Source: an uncultured Lachnospiraceae bacterium
GTDB taxonomy: Bacteria; Bacillota; Clostridia; Lachnospirales; Lachnospiraceae
Reading direction: 5' to 3'
DNA: 22,744 nt
Assembly (NCBI GenBank): GCA_945787485.1
Contig: CALZHV010000011.1
Span: 1 to 22,744 of the forward strand
The notes under the pieces were generated by a model. That model was given only the letters and a program-made list of their open reading frames with translations, made no database searches and was not told where the DNA came from. A program made the position numbers and the translations under genes. Position 1 is the stretch's first letter, and each line of letters opens with the position of its first letter. Of the stretch, positions 1 to 7,308 are shown piece by piece.

Positions 1-16
1 TAGCGACAGCTTTTAT

Positions 17-45
17 AGTATACATCGTTGTCAATTAATTGTCAA
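17..45 (-). promoter_or_regulatory. Strong sigma-A promoter P1 firing out of the window
   Basis: On the minus strand a perfect -35 TTGACA (45-40) is followed by a 17-base spacer and -10 TATACT (22-17). Upstream is an A-rich tract (about 50-70) like an UP element. Five bases after the -10 comes AGCTGTCG, which also occurs at exactly the same place after the upstream promoter P2. No gene for it is visible; transcription leaves the window at base 1. Tandem consensus promoters with A-tracts and a repeated initial transcribed sequence are typical of rRNA or tRNA operons in Firmicutes, so that is the inferred target. Confidence 0.75.
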
Positions 46-91
46 CAACTTTTTTTATTTTTTTCTGTCTTTTTTTCACGACAGCTTGTTT

Positions 92-120
92 AATATACCA
101 CCATTAATTTACTATGTCAA
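92..120 (-). promoter_or_regulatory. Strong sigma-A promoter P2, tandem copy of P1
   Basis: Minus strand: -35 TTGACA (120-115), 17-base spacer, -10 TATATT (97-92), then five bases and AGCTGTCG (86-79). It lies 75 bp upstream of P1 with the same geometry and start-site sequence, and with an A-run (121-130 on the minus strand) just upstream. The pair looks like a duplicated promoter unit serving one operon to the left of the window. Confidence 0.72.
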
Positions 121-130
121 TATTTTTTTA

Positions 131-159
131 CAATACCTCAGCCAATACCTCAGCCAATA
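131..159. repeat. 12-base tandem repeat, about 2.4 copies
   Basis: CAATACCTCAGC occurs twice head to tail (131-142, 143-154) and is followed by a partial third copy (155-159). It lies upstream of promoter P2 on the minus strand. It is probably a simple slippage duplication; no function is visible. Confidence 0.7.
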
Positions 160-267
160 TGATAACAAGCCACTCCTCAAATCACCGGTAGTTCTTTTAT
201 ATGTTAAAAAATTAGTCTTAAAGCGTATTATACATGCATAATTTACAATAACTGTAAAAGGTTTCTT

Positions 268-1059
268 CTATATAATATGTGTAAAATTAGTAATCACATG
301 AACCAGAAGATTCTTTTGATACAAGAAAGACAGAAGCATATTATCATCAATTTGAGATATTATATAATCACCTGCCTGCGTTCCTGAAAGCATAACGGTA
401 GCAAGCAACAATACCCATACAATTGCCAATGCCTGTGCAAACCCAAATACCAATCCGCCTAATTTATCTATACTGCGCACTATCGGAAGCTCAACAGCAA
501 AGGCGATTGCAATCTTTATTACAGTCATAACTATCATAATCAAAATGTATGTTGCAATAAATGCAATCAGATTCATGGCCATATATGTTATATATCTGGA
601 TACATATTGATAAAATCCGGTTATTCCCAATGAATTCTTTATCTCATCATTATTATTTTCCAGAAGCCCATTTTTCATAAATGAAGGTATGGGAAGATTA
701 TTAATAATATCAACCTGTTGGCTTCTGTTAAATTCAGTATTCATGTACTCTTCGGTCGCATTTTTAATATAGTTATCATCAATATTTACGGCAACTTCTT
801 CTTTTTTCTCTGTTATTGTTTTTTTGATGTTTTCTTCAACAGTTGTTTCAATTTTGTTATAAACCCCGTCATAAATTTTATCTTCAATATTTGTATTGTT
901 AACTATAGCCGCACCAACCAGCGGTGAAATAAAGTATGACAGCATCATTGGAACAACGCACAGCAATAGGCTTGTTGCCTGTTTAAAGAAGCCTCGCTTA
1001 AATCCAATTCCCATAAATATGACAAAAATTAATAATGTTGCCAATGCAATATAATTCAT
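268..1059 (-). CDS. CvpA-family membrane protein
   Basis: The protein has 263 residues. Two membrane segments lie near the N-terminus (about 4-20 and 28-50, with the CvpA-like GIGFKRGFFKQ loop between them), then a hydrophilic, Glu/Lys/Asn-rich region (about 52-150), then two more segments (about 158-190 and 203-225) flanking a PIVRSIDKLGG turn. This layout is that of the CvpA family, first linked to colicin V production in E. coli and more widely to envelope homeostasis; the precise role is unknown. The hydrophilic region is longer than in short CvpA proteins. The ATG has a good AGAGG site 8 bases upstream. It is last in a minus-strand run after the DUF5711-like and LysM genes, 61 bp after the former, so cotranscription is likely. 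Confidence 0.8.
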   Translation of the reverse strand: MNYIALATLLIFVIFMGIGFKRGFFKQATSLLLCVVPMMLSYFISPLVGAAIVNNTNIEDKIYDGVYNKIETTVEENIKKTITEKKEEVAVNIDDNYIKNATEEYMNTEFNRSQQVDIINNLPIPSFMKNGLLENNNDEIKNSLGITGFYQYVSRYITYMAMNLIAFIATYILIMIVMTVIKIAIAFAVELPIVRSIDKLGGLVFGFAQALAIVWVLLLATVMLSGTQAGDYIISQIDDNMLLSFLYQKNLLVHVITNFTHII

Positions 1060-1120
1060 CTATTTTCCTCTTAAATGTTTACGTATTTTATCACTCTTCA
1101 TTTGCAATCCCGGTATTTGT

Positions 1121-2830
1121 TTACTGTGTATCGAAAGCTTCTGTGTTTTCCTCTGTGTTTTCCTCTGTGTTTTTTTCTGTGCTTTCTTCTGTAGTTTCTT
1201 CTGTAGTTATATTTTGTTTTTCGGTTGACACAATAGTAGGAACTGTTGTTGATGTTGTCTTTTCATCCATTTGAGTAGTGTTGTCCTTTTCCATCACTCC
1301 TTCTACTCCTTCAGATGTCTTAAGTGTAATTGTATCTGTTCTGTCTCCGTATACAACCACATACTGATTATTCTTTCCTGTAGGCACAATGCTTACAATA
1401 GTATTCGATAATGTTCCTGAATACTTTACACTTCCGTTTGTTCTTATGATTTCACAATAATCTCCACCGTATACTATTATTTCATCATCATTTGAATACA
1501 CCTTTTCATAATAAAAGTCTATTGTTTTTTTGAATTTTACTTTTCCTCTTAAATCATACACAATAAGCTCATATTTACCATCAGCTTCATCTTTTAAGTC
1601 CTTATTTGCATTTTTTATTACTTTTGTCATGTTACGATTTTTCTTTTTATAGCCTGTCCCCGAAGTATCAGAATCCGGCTCAGCTGTTGTTTCTTCCGTA
1701 GAATCACCGGATGGTTCATCCGTTTGTTCTTCTGTCGGCTCTCCTGTTGAATCCTCTGTTGTTTCTTCTGTCAACTCTCCCGATGAGTCCTCTGTTGTTT
1801 CCTCTGTTGACTCATCTGTCAAGCCTTCTATAGTTTCTTCTGTTGTATCTTCTGTTGTTATTTCCGCTGTAGTTTCTTCTTCCTCAGTCTGTTCTATTTC
1901 AGGGGCATTTATGTCTCTGATTATTCCCAAATAATCACTTCCATAGAATACACTTCTGACCTCTTTATCATATTCAATCGATGCTTTTTCACTAGGTTTT
2001 TCCTTCATGTCATATATTTCGATGGAATCAGTTCCAAAACCTACAACAATATCATTATTGACAAATTCCAGCTTTGGAATTATTTGATTTGAAAATTTAT
2101 AACCACCGACCATACGATCTGCATTACTGTTCTGTCCCACATCACCAAAATTATATGCGCCGAGATTATTTTCAACAGCCGTCGCGCCTATATTTATGTA
2201 GCTTGTAAATAATTTTTTTCCGTCATCTGATATAGATATATCCAGCGGATATCCACTCTTATCCAAAGTAGTCTGCATCTCATATATAATCTCACCGTTT
2301 TTATTATAGAGATTTATATAATTTGTTTTCTGACTTTCAAGTACAACAGCAAATGCTCCCTGATTTGCTATATCTACATCGCATATTGCATATGGCATAG
2401 AAAGGTTGCTGACCATACCTGACGAATCAAATACACAAACATTATTTCCGTTTAAATCCGCCACAACAGCAAATGTTCCACTCGAAACCGCAACCGGCAT
2501 TTTCATATCTATTCCTGCTACCCATTCAATTTCTCCTTTTACATTTATATACGAAACACCATCAGGAGTATACTTGAGCAGGTTGTCGCAGAAATTAATA
2601 TAGTTAGCAGTTGATTCATAATTGGTTGCAACACTTTGATTTATTCTGTAACCCTTGTAAGCTTTTGTTTTCGATGTTACAAAAATTGCAAGCAAAATCA
2701 CACCTGCTATGACTACGCAAGCTATCATTATTTTTTGTTTTGTTGCTTTTATCTTCTGAAGCCTCAAATTGTTCTGTGCGGCTTCTTCAGGTCCATTCAC
2801 ATAAACAATATTATCGTTTTCGTTTTTCAT
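1121..2830 (-). CDS. DUF5711-like membrane-anchored beta-propeller protein with Thr/Glu-rich tracts
   Basis: The protein has 569 residues from the ATG at 2830, chosen over the ATG at 2842 because GGAG then lies 8 bases upstream of it. A basic cytoplasmic N-terminus is followed by one membrane segment (about 34-52) and an extracytoplasmic region with repeated beta-strand units of propeller type (about 64-306), resembling the DUF5711 family of Lachnospiraceae. The propeller is interrupted by a Thr/Glu/Ser-rich tract (about 313-393, ETTE and STEETT-like units), resumes (about 415-506), and ends in a second T/E-rich tail (about 516-569). No catalytic motif is visible. It probably senses or scaffolds something at the cell surface. 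The family name is from memory of sequence style and is moderately sure; function is unknown. Confidence 0.65.
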   Translation of the reverse strand: MKNENDNIVYVNGPEEAAQNNLRLQKIKATKQKIMIACVVIAGVILLAIFVTSKTKAYKGYRINQSVATNYESTANYINFCDNLLKYTPDGVSYINVKGEIEWVAGIDMKMPVAVSSGTFAVVADLNGNNVCVFDSSGMVSNLSMPYAICDVDIANQGAFAVVLESQKTNYINLYNKNGEIIYEMQTTLDKSGYPLDISISDDGKKLFTSYINIGATAVENNLGAYNFGDVGQNSNADRMVGGYKFSNQIIPKLEFVNNDIVVGFGTDSIEIYDMKEKPSEKASIEYDKEVRSVFYGSDYLGIIRDINAPEIEQTEEEETTAEITTEDTTEETIEGLTDESTEETTEDSSGELTEETTEDSTGEPTEEQTDEPSGDSTEETTAEPDSDTSGTGYKKKNRNMTKVIKNANKDLKDEADGKYELIVYDLRGKVKFKKTIDFYYEKVYSNDDEIIVYGGDYCEIIRTNGSVKYSGTLSNTIVSIVPTGKNNQYVVVYGDRTDTITLKTSEGVEGVMEKDNTTQMDEKTTSTTVPTIVSTEKQNITTEETTEESTEKNTEENTEENTEAFDTQ

Positions 2831-2942
2831 ATCAATCTCCATTATATAAACAAATAGTTAAACTACATATTAACATATTTTTGATTATTATACAATTTTT
2901 TGACTTTTTCAACATTTAACTTTTCAATATATAATGTACTGT

Positions 2943-4142
2943 TTATTCTATATTTGGAATAAGTAATTTTTGTCCCTCATATATTTTGTCATCCACATCC
3001 ATATTGTTTGCTTTTGCTATATTTTCTGTATATTCTATCGAGCCAAATAGCTCATATGCTATAGATGTAAGCGTGTCACCGTATCTGACAATATAATAAG
3101 TGTTTTCTCCATCATATATAGTCGGAATCGTTTCCTCTGTTGTTGATTCTTCTATTGTTGTTTCCTCTGTTACTTCTGTTATTACTTCCTCCGTCGTTTC
3201 TTCTATGGTAATTACCTCGGTAACATGCTCCTCCTTAGTTGTCTGAGTAGTTTCAAGTTCTGTTGTAACATCTGTCGCATCAGTTTGCTCATATTGAAGG
3301 TCATAAGACATTACCGCTTCTGTATCATCAGCAGTTAATTCAAGTCTGTTAAGCGATATCTGCATGTCCTGCAATTTGTTATTGTTCCCTGCAATTGTAA
3401 TTCCCATTGCCAGCAGCACAAGTACTCCAAGCGAACCAGCTACATATATCAAATTTGAATCAGAGGAACGTCGTGGTTCCAGTGATTCTGTTTTCTTTCT
3501 GAAATTTTTTATTAACTCCTCATCTTTTCTTTCTATATCATCATTCTGATTATCATTTATATCTCCACGCTGTTTTATTATGTAATTTTGCATTGCTTCA
3601 TTTTTAGAATAATAAATGTAATACCCTCTTTGCTTAACCAGCTGTCCGCCTTCATACATATAAAACGCATCTTCAGCCTCAAGTGAATCACTTACATATA
3701 AAACTTTTTCATAGCCCGGGAAATTCTCCACATGCATACGTTCAATCTTTTCATTGATTGCCGTAGAAAAGCCCATTCGTGACAAAAACCATCCCATTAT
3801 TGACAGGTCAGGAAAAAACTCTTTTATATCGTCATATATTTGAGCCCACGCATCCTCTGTAAATGCACTTTCATCCATATCAAGTTCTAAGTTTTGAGCA
3901 TTTACGGCTCCACTGATAAATATAATGTCTCCAAAATCAGTTTGTCTGTATTCTCCAAGAAGCACCGCTCCACGTGCATAATTATTTCCCGGTCTCGCAA
4001 TATAATTTAAATATGTAACGACGTAATCCTCTATGTAAATCCTTTTCCCTCCATTTGGATTTCCTACCTGTCTTATGTTTTTAGGCAAAACAGCTTTATC
4101 ATTTACCGAAGTATCTTCCTTATCATATATTACTTCTATCAT
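2943..4142 (-). CDS. LysM-domain membrane protein with degenerate MPN/JAMM-like N-terminal domain
   Basis: The protein has 399 residues; the ATG is preceded by AGGAGG at ideal spacing. Residues about 30-180 look like an MPN/JAB fold: a GAVLLGEY strand, an acidic mid-part (EDAWAQIYDDI), a proline-led strand into GWFLSRMG (117-124) and a later VLYVSDS strand. In active JAMM enzymes that position reads GWxHSHPG with a following S-x-x-D; here both histidines are gone, so zinc catalysis is not expected. After a basic stretch (FRKK, EPRR) come a membrane segment (231-251), a Thr/Glu-rich tract (about 289-340) and a C-terminal LysM domain (348-396, YIVRYGDTLTSIAYELFG). The predicted topology is MPN-like domain inside, LysM in the wall. 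It is the first gene of the LysM-DUF5711-CvpA run. LysM is near certain, MPN-like is a fold guess. Confidence 0.8.
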   Translation of the reverse strand: MIEVIYDKEDTSVNDKAVLPKNIRQVGNPNGGKRIYIEDYVVTYLNYIARPGNNYARGAVLLGEYRQTDFGDIIFISGAVNAQNLELDMDESAFTEDAWAQIYDDIKEFFPDLSIMGWFLSRMGFSTAINEKIERMHVENFPGYEKVLYVSDSLEAEDAFYMYEGGQLVKQRGYYIYYSKNEAMQNYIIKQRGDINDNQNDDIERKDEELIKNFRKKTESLEPRRSSDSNLIYVAGSLGVLVLLAMGITIAGNNNKLQDMQISLNRLELTADDTEAVMSYDLQYEQTDATDVTTELETTQTTKEEHVTEVITIEETTEEVITEVTEETTIEESTTEETIPTIYDGENTYYIVRYGDTLTSIAYELFGSIEYTENIAKANNMDVDDKIYEGQKLLIPNIE

Positions 4143-4332
4143 TGTTGCCTCCTATTCTTTACTAATCAATTACTATTTTTAGCCAAAGTGTCTGATACTT
4201 ATAAAGAATAGCATTGTGTTATTTTTTAATTAGTCTAATTTAGTCGTCTGTTTTTATTTTTTTAACGCATAATTCTACATTTGTTATTACCGCCAAAGCT
4301 TGATAACTTAATATTTATTTTTTTAAATAATT

Positions 4333-4362
4333 GCTTATAAATGCTTCAACTTGTTAATACTA
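4333..4362 (+). promoter_or_regulatory. Possible forespore-type (sigma F/G) promoter for yyaC
   Basis: GCTTATA (4333-4339), a 16-base gap and AATACTA (4356-4362) lie 43 bases before the yyaC start. The downstream element differs in one base from the sigma-G -10 CATACTA; the upstream element is a weak match. Forespore control is expected for YyaC relatives. The 262-bp divergent region around it is very AT-rich, and I found no convincing sigma-A promoter for the leftward LysM gene. Confidence 0.3.
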
Positions 4363-4404
4363 AATGCATAAGCTAATAAAAAGAAAGAAATAGAGTGAGG
4401 TACT

Positions 4405-4971
4405 ATGAAAAACGACTGCGATATTCATTATTTCAATCCAACAGATGATTCTTCATATATCGAAATAGGTGAATGTTTAATTAATTATATGCGGGAAATT
4501 AATATAAATGATTTTACACCTGTCATTCTTTGCATAGGCACTGACCGTGCAACAGGCGATTGTCTTGGTCCTCTTGTAGGTGACCAATTATCAGACTTCA
4601 ATGACTCTTACATTGTTATGGGTAAGCTGAGTTCGCCCGTACATGCGTTAAATATTAAAGATGCAATCAGATATATACGTAACGAAATACCTAATCCATT
4701 TGTTATAGCAGTAGATGCAGCATTAGGTGAGAGCTCACACATCGGTTACATTACCGTAAGCGACTGTCCTATATACCCCGGCAAAGGTGTACAAAAAAAA
4801 TTGCCGGCAATTGGTGACGTTTCAATTACCGGCATTGTAAATGTTTCAAATAATAATCCTGGCCTTTTACAAAATACAAGGCTTTATACTGTTATGTCGC
4901 TTGCAAACTGCATTTCGCAAGCACTTAAATATTCAATTAATGCTTTAGAATCTAGCCCTTATATAAGCTGA
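4405..4971 (+). CDS. yyaC: YyaC family spore protein (putative spore protease)
   Basis: The protein has 188 residues. It matches the YyaC family, which shares the fold of germination protease Gpr and of hydrogenase-maturation peptidases. Visible signatures are ILCIGTDRATGDCLGPLVGD (41-60) with Asp47 and Asp52, then KLSSPVHALN, then AVDAALG (102-108) with Asp104; these acidic residues sit where the related peptidases bind metal or act. The Gly-rich stretch PAIGDVSITGIVNV follows. The start has a GTGAGG site close upstream. Members are made during sporulation, though their substrate is not well established. The gene stands alone on this strand between divergent lysM and a convergent coiled-coil gene, with which its last 20 bases overlap. 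It implies a sporulating lineage. Confidence 0.85.
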   Translation: MKNDCDIHYFNPTDDSSYIEIGECLINYMREININDFTPVILCIGTDRATGDCLGPLVGDQLSDFNDSYIVMGKLSSPVHALNIKDAIRYIRNEIPNPFVIAVDAALGESSHIGYITVSDCPIYPGKGVQKKLPAIGDVSITGIVNVSNNNPGLLQNTRLYTVMSLANCISQALKYSINALESSPYIS

Positions 4972-6067
4972 TAGCTTCAGATACAGTTGCTGCCTGACCA
5001 TCCTCCATAAGAGCAATAAGATCTGTAAGCTTGTCCTGCTTACACAAATCTTCGCCTATAAACGAAGCATACTTCTTTGAGATTTCAACAACCTTGTCAG
5101 AGTATTCTTTCTCTTTGTCATTTAACCTGTCTTCGAGTTCTTCCTTTTCATTTTTCATCTTCTCAAGATTAGGGAGACGTCGGTTGTTGATTTCGTCTGT
5201 AATAATCTGCTTTGTTTCTTTCTCAAACTCTTTTATTGCTTCCTGCTTTTCCTTTGCTATTGCATCTGCTTCTTCATCAAGTGTTTTAAGTTTTTCATCA
5301 AAGGCTTCAAGATTGTACTGGCTTTCATCCTTATCCTTGCTGATTGATGATTTGATTTTATTTGCCTCATGCTTGTTGTCCTTGATAGAATTCATTAAAG
5401 CACGGCCTTCAAGAATTGTCTCTTTATGCTTATTCTTTGTGAAATTCCATATAAGGAAGAAAATGCCTATTAAAGCGATTAATATTACAGCTGCGCAAAC
5501 GGCACACCAAAAAGCAGTATTTGCAAACTTTTCATTTTTGTCAAACACAAACATTTTCATGGCAAATGTTGCAGCAGCGGGAATACCTGCAAAATAAATT
5601 ACATAACTGATTAATAATGTTAATACCTCATCAAAACCCTTTGGTGCAAATAAAGAATAATAAAACTTAGTTGCACAAAAGCCCGGAACCTTATCCTTCT
5701 TAAACAAAGTTTTCAACTCACTCTCAAGTTCCTTTGTGCTCTGGCTGATATGTTTTGTTTCATCCTCAATACGCTCATTGACGCGTTCATTCTTCTTTTT
5801 ATCCTTTTTGCTTGCGACCTTTTTCTTCTTTGAACGATTGTCATCAATACGGTCATCATATGTATCTTCTATTTCTTTTTTTCTCTTTTTAATTGTAGAG
5901 GTTATCTCATCTGAAATAGACTTTTCTTCCTGTGAAATGTTTTTTGAAAGCTTTTTAAAGTCTGTCTTAAGCTTGTTTACTTCCGCGCCAAGCTCATCTC
6001 TTGTCTTAACTTCCTCTCTGGCTTCGATGAGGAATTGTTCATTTTCGTTAAATACACTATCTGCCAT
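4952..6067 (-). CDS. Coiled-coil protein with two central membrane segments, unknown function
   Basis: The protein has 371 residues from the ATG at 6067, with AAGGGG seven bases upstream. The more upstream ATG at 6133 is rejected because it lies inside the terminator and promoter region. Residues about 1-120 are a charged, Lys/Glu-rich coiled coil. About 145-175 and 185-210 form two hydrophobic segments (FDEVLTLLISYVIYFAGIP and a long Val/Ile/Leu stretch). About 215-340 form a second Lys/Glu-rich coiled coil, ending in a short non-coiled tail. Both coiled coils are probably cytoplasmic and could scaffold or tether. I recognise no named family. The 3' end overlaps convergent yyaC by 20 bases. 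It has its own promoter. Confidence 0.75.
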   Translation of the reverse strand: MADSVFNENEQFLIEAREEVKTRDELGAEVNKLKTDFKKLSKNISQEEKSISDEITSTIKKRKKEIEDTYDDRIDDNRSKKKKVASKKDKKKNERVNERIEDETKHISQSTKELESELKTLFKKDKVPGFCATKFYYSLFAPKGFDEVLTLLISYVIYFAGIPAAATFAMKMFVFDKNEKFANTAFWCAVCAAVILIALIGIFFLIWNFTKNKHKETILEGRALMNSIKDNKHEANKIKSSISKDKDESQYNLEAFDEKLKTLDEEADAIAKEKQEAIKEFEKETKQIITDEINNRRLPNLEKMKNEKEELEDRLNDKEKEYSDKVVEISKKYASFIGEDLCKQDKLTDLIALMEDGQAATVSEAISLYKG

Positions 6068-6104
6068 TTTTATCCCCTTGTCTTTAAAACATAATTTTTT
6101 TGTA

Positions 6105-6133
6105 TTTATAAAAAAGCGACAACCGCACTGCAA
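6105..6133 (-). promoter_or_regulatory. Putative sigma-A promoter of the coiled-coil gene, inside a terminator
   Basis: Minus strand: TTGCAG (6133-6128), 17-base spacer, TATAAA (6110-6105). The -35 element falls within the hairpin of the upstream gene's terminator and the -10 directly follows its U-run. The expected start site near 6098 gives a leader of about 30 bases to the ATG at 6067. Confidence 0.45.
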
Positions 6134-6140
6134 TTATCGC
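6110..6140 (-). terminator. Intrinsic terminator of the HD-GYP-like gene
   Basis: Minus strand: GCGATAATTG (6140-6131) pairs with CGGTTGTCGC (6125-6116), giving ten pairs including three G-U, with a 5-base loop, directly followed by six U residues. The hairpin's 5' arm overlaps the stop codon of the HD-GYP-like gene (6136-6134). Confidence 0.7.
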
Positions 6141-7228
6141 TTATTCATATACTCATTCAAAGTTTCCTTATCGACCTTGATACGATTATCCATCGTTTTC
6201 ATAATATCACTTATCTGACATCTGCGATATACACCATTATTGCTAAGGTCATATACCTGATTTGTACTAAATGATAAAACAACAGGTCTCAATAAATTCT
6301 GCTTGTTTTCTGAAATAACAAGTGCTTTTTCCTTGTTTGACAGCTCAACGCAAACACCCGGCACAAGAATATTAATACTCTTTACCAAAGCACCTACAAT
6401 TTCCTCATCAAATTCATCTCTGTTAACCAATAAATATTTAACTGCTGCAATCTCGGATACTGTATCACCTGACAGCTTCATGCTTGTCATGGAGTCAAAC
6501 AGATTAGCAACCTTTAACACCTTACTGCTCTTTAATATCTTGCCATCGTCAATCTTGCCATCGCCATATTCCATCTTGTGTATCTGCGCAATGATACGTC
6601 TTACACCACTGTCAATGCCAAGCTCCGGTCTGATAAGACCAAGTCCGTCGCTCTGGAATTTACGTACAATTATCAAATCATTTGTATCGTAATCATCATA
6701 TTTTTCTTTAACTTTATTAGGAAGCATAAGCTTTCCTATATCATGCATAAGTGCTGCTAACACAAGCTCTCTTTGCTCACTTGGTGAATAATGAAGCTGT
6801 GAAGATATCAATGAACAAAGAATGGCTACATTTATTACATGCTTATAAATATAATCTGTTGAACTTCTTAAATTTTGATTAAAGGTTATCTTATGATCCA
6901 ATCTTCCATAATTTGTATTGATTGCATCTGCAAGCCTGTTTATATTTTTGGGTTCTCTTCCCGCAATAAGACTGTCTAATTCTTCTCTTACACTAAATAC
7001 AGCCATCGTCTGAAAACGTTCAAAATCGATGTCTTCTTCTGTCATAGGAGGCACAGGTTCCGCCGGCTCCAAAATATAAAGTCCCAGGAGACCAAAGTTC
7101 TTAACACTTTCAATGCCCTGCAATGTAAGTCTTGTATTACGTTCATACAGCAACACACCGGATTTATTGTATATAGGTTTTGCAATTCGCATACCATATT
7201 TCAATTCGTCCGTTTTCACGAAAAGCAT
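6134..7228 (-). CDS. HD-GYP-like protein with degenerate active site
   Basis: The protein has 364 residues from the ATG at 7228, chosen over 7264 because GGAGGAGG sits 6 bases before it. The N-terminal part (about 7-50, LKYGMRIAKPIYNKSGVLL) and C-terminal part (about 283-320) are the flanks usual in Firmicutes HD-GYP proteins. The HD domain (about 115-280) keeps His120, the His152-Asp153 pair in MHDIGKL and Lys156. However the GYP signature is absent: the HHExxDGxGYP region reads IHKMEYGDGK (206-215), and the late metal-ligand Asp in ADxFDAxTS is Asn232 (ANLFDSMTS). HD-GYP proteins normally hydrolyse cyclic-di-GMP; this one may have lost or changed that activity and act as a sensor. It has its own promoter and terminator, so it is monocistronic. 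Confidence 0.75.
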   Translation of the reverse strand: MLFVKTDELKYGMRIAKPIYNKSGVLLYERNTRLTLQGIESVKNFGLLGLYILEPAEPVPPMTEEDIDFERFQTMAVFSVREELDSLIAGREPKNINRLADAINTNYGRLDHKITFNQNLRSSTDYIYKHVINVAILCSLISSQLHYSPSEQRELVLAALMHDIGKLMLPNKVKEKYDDYDTNDLIIVRKFQSDGLGLIRPELGIDSGVRRIIAQIHKMEYGDGKIDDGKILKSSKVLKVANLFDSMTSMKLSGDTVSEIAAVKYLLVNRDEFDEEIVGALVKSINILVPGVCVELSNKEKALVISENKQNLLRPVVLSFSTNQVYDLSNNGVYRRCQISDIMKTMDNRIKVDKETLNEYMNKR

Positions 7229-7275
7229 ACTTTTACCTCCTCCATAAGCTTTACAAAATACCAATAATTAAGTCT

Positions 7276-7304
7276 ATTTTAACACAGGAAAAAACATAAT
7301 ACAA
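7276..7304 (-). promoter_or_regulatory. Putative sigma-A promoter of the HD-GYP-like gene
   Basis: Minus strand: TTGTAT (7304-7299), 17-base spacer, TAAAAT (7281-7276). It begins five bases after the leuA stop codon and gives an expected leader of about 40 bases to the start at 7228. No terminator is visible between leuA and this promoter, so read-through from leuA is possible. Confidence 0.5.
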
Positions 7305-7308
7305 CAAT

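Larger units (their letters stand above)
1..267. other. Intergenic region left of cvpA, no gene seen
   Basis: No credible coding frame is present. The stretch holds two minus-strand promoters (see their entries), A-rich tracts upstream of each on the minus strand, and a short 12-base tandem repeat. Just after the cvpA stop there is a weak 6-bp inverted repeat (242-258, TTTACA/TGTAAA) without a following U-run, so I do not call it a terminator. The next gene on the minus strand lies outside the window. Confidence 0.6.

Noticed and set aside
242..258. Inverted repeat TTTACA-n5-TGTAAA after cvpA as a terminator
   Set aside because: Only six AT-rich pairs and no following U-run on the minus strand.
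1035..1274. Plus-strand open frame rich in Ser/Val/Phe opposite the T/E-rich gene
   Set aside because: It is the complement of the repetitive Glu/Thr codons of the DUF5711-like gene, has no ribosome site and only low-complexity text.
1150..1880. Repeated TTCTTCTGT-like units considered as a CRISPR array or DNA repeat element
   Set aside because: Units are codon-level repeats of Thr/Glu in an open frame, with no constant repeat-spacer structure.
2843..2942. Possible separate promoter before the DUF5711-like gene
   Set aside because: A TATAAT on the minus strand exists, but the nearest TTGAAA is 14 bases away, too short; treated as part of the LysM-DUF5711-CvpA run.
5031..5597. Plus-strand 188-codon open frame
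   Set aside because: Ser/Phe/Leu-rich mirror of the Lys/Glu coiled-coil gene on the other strand; no start signals, no family resemblance.
5736..6218. Plus-strand 160-codon open frame
   Set aside because: Same cause: antisense of the Lys/Glu-rich coiled coil, spanning a terminator and two gene ends.
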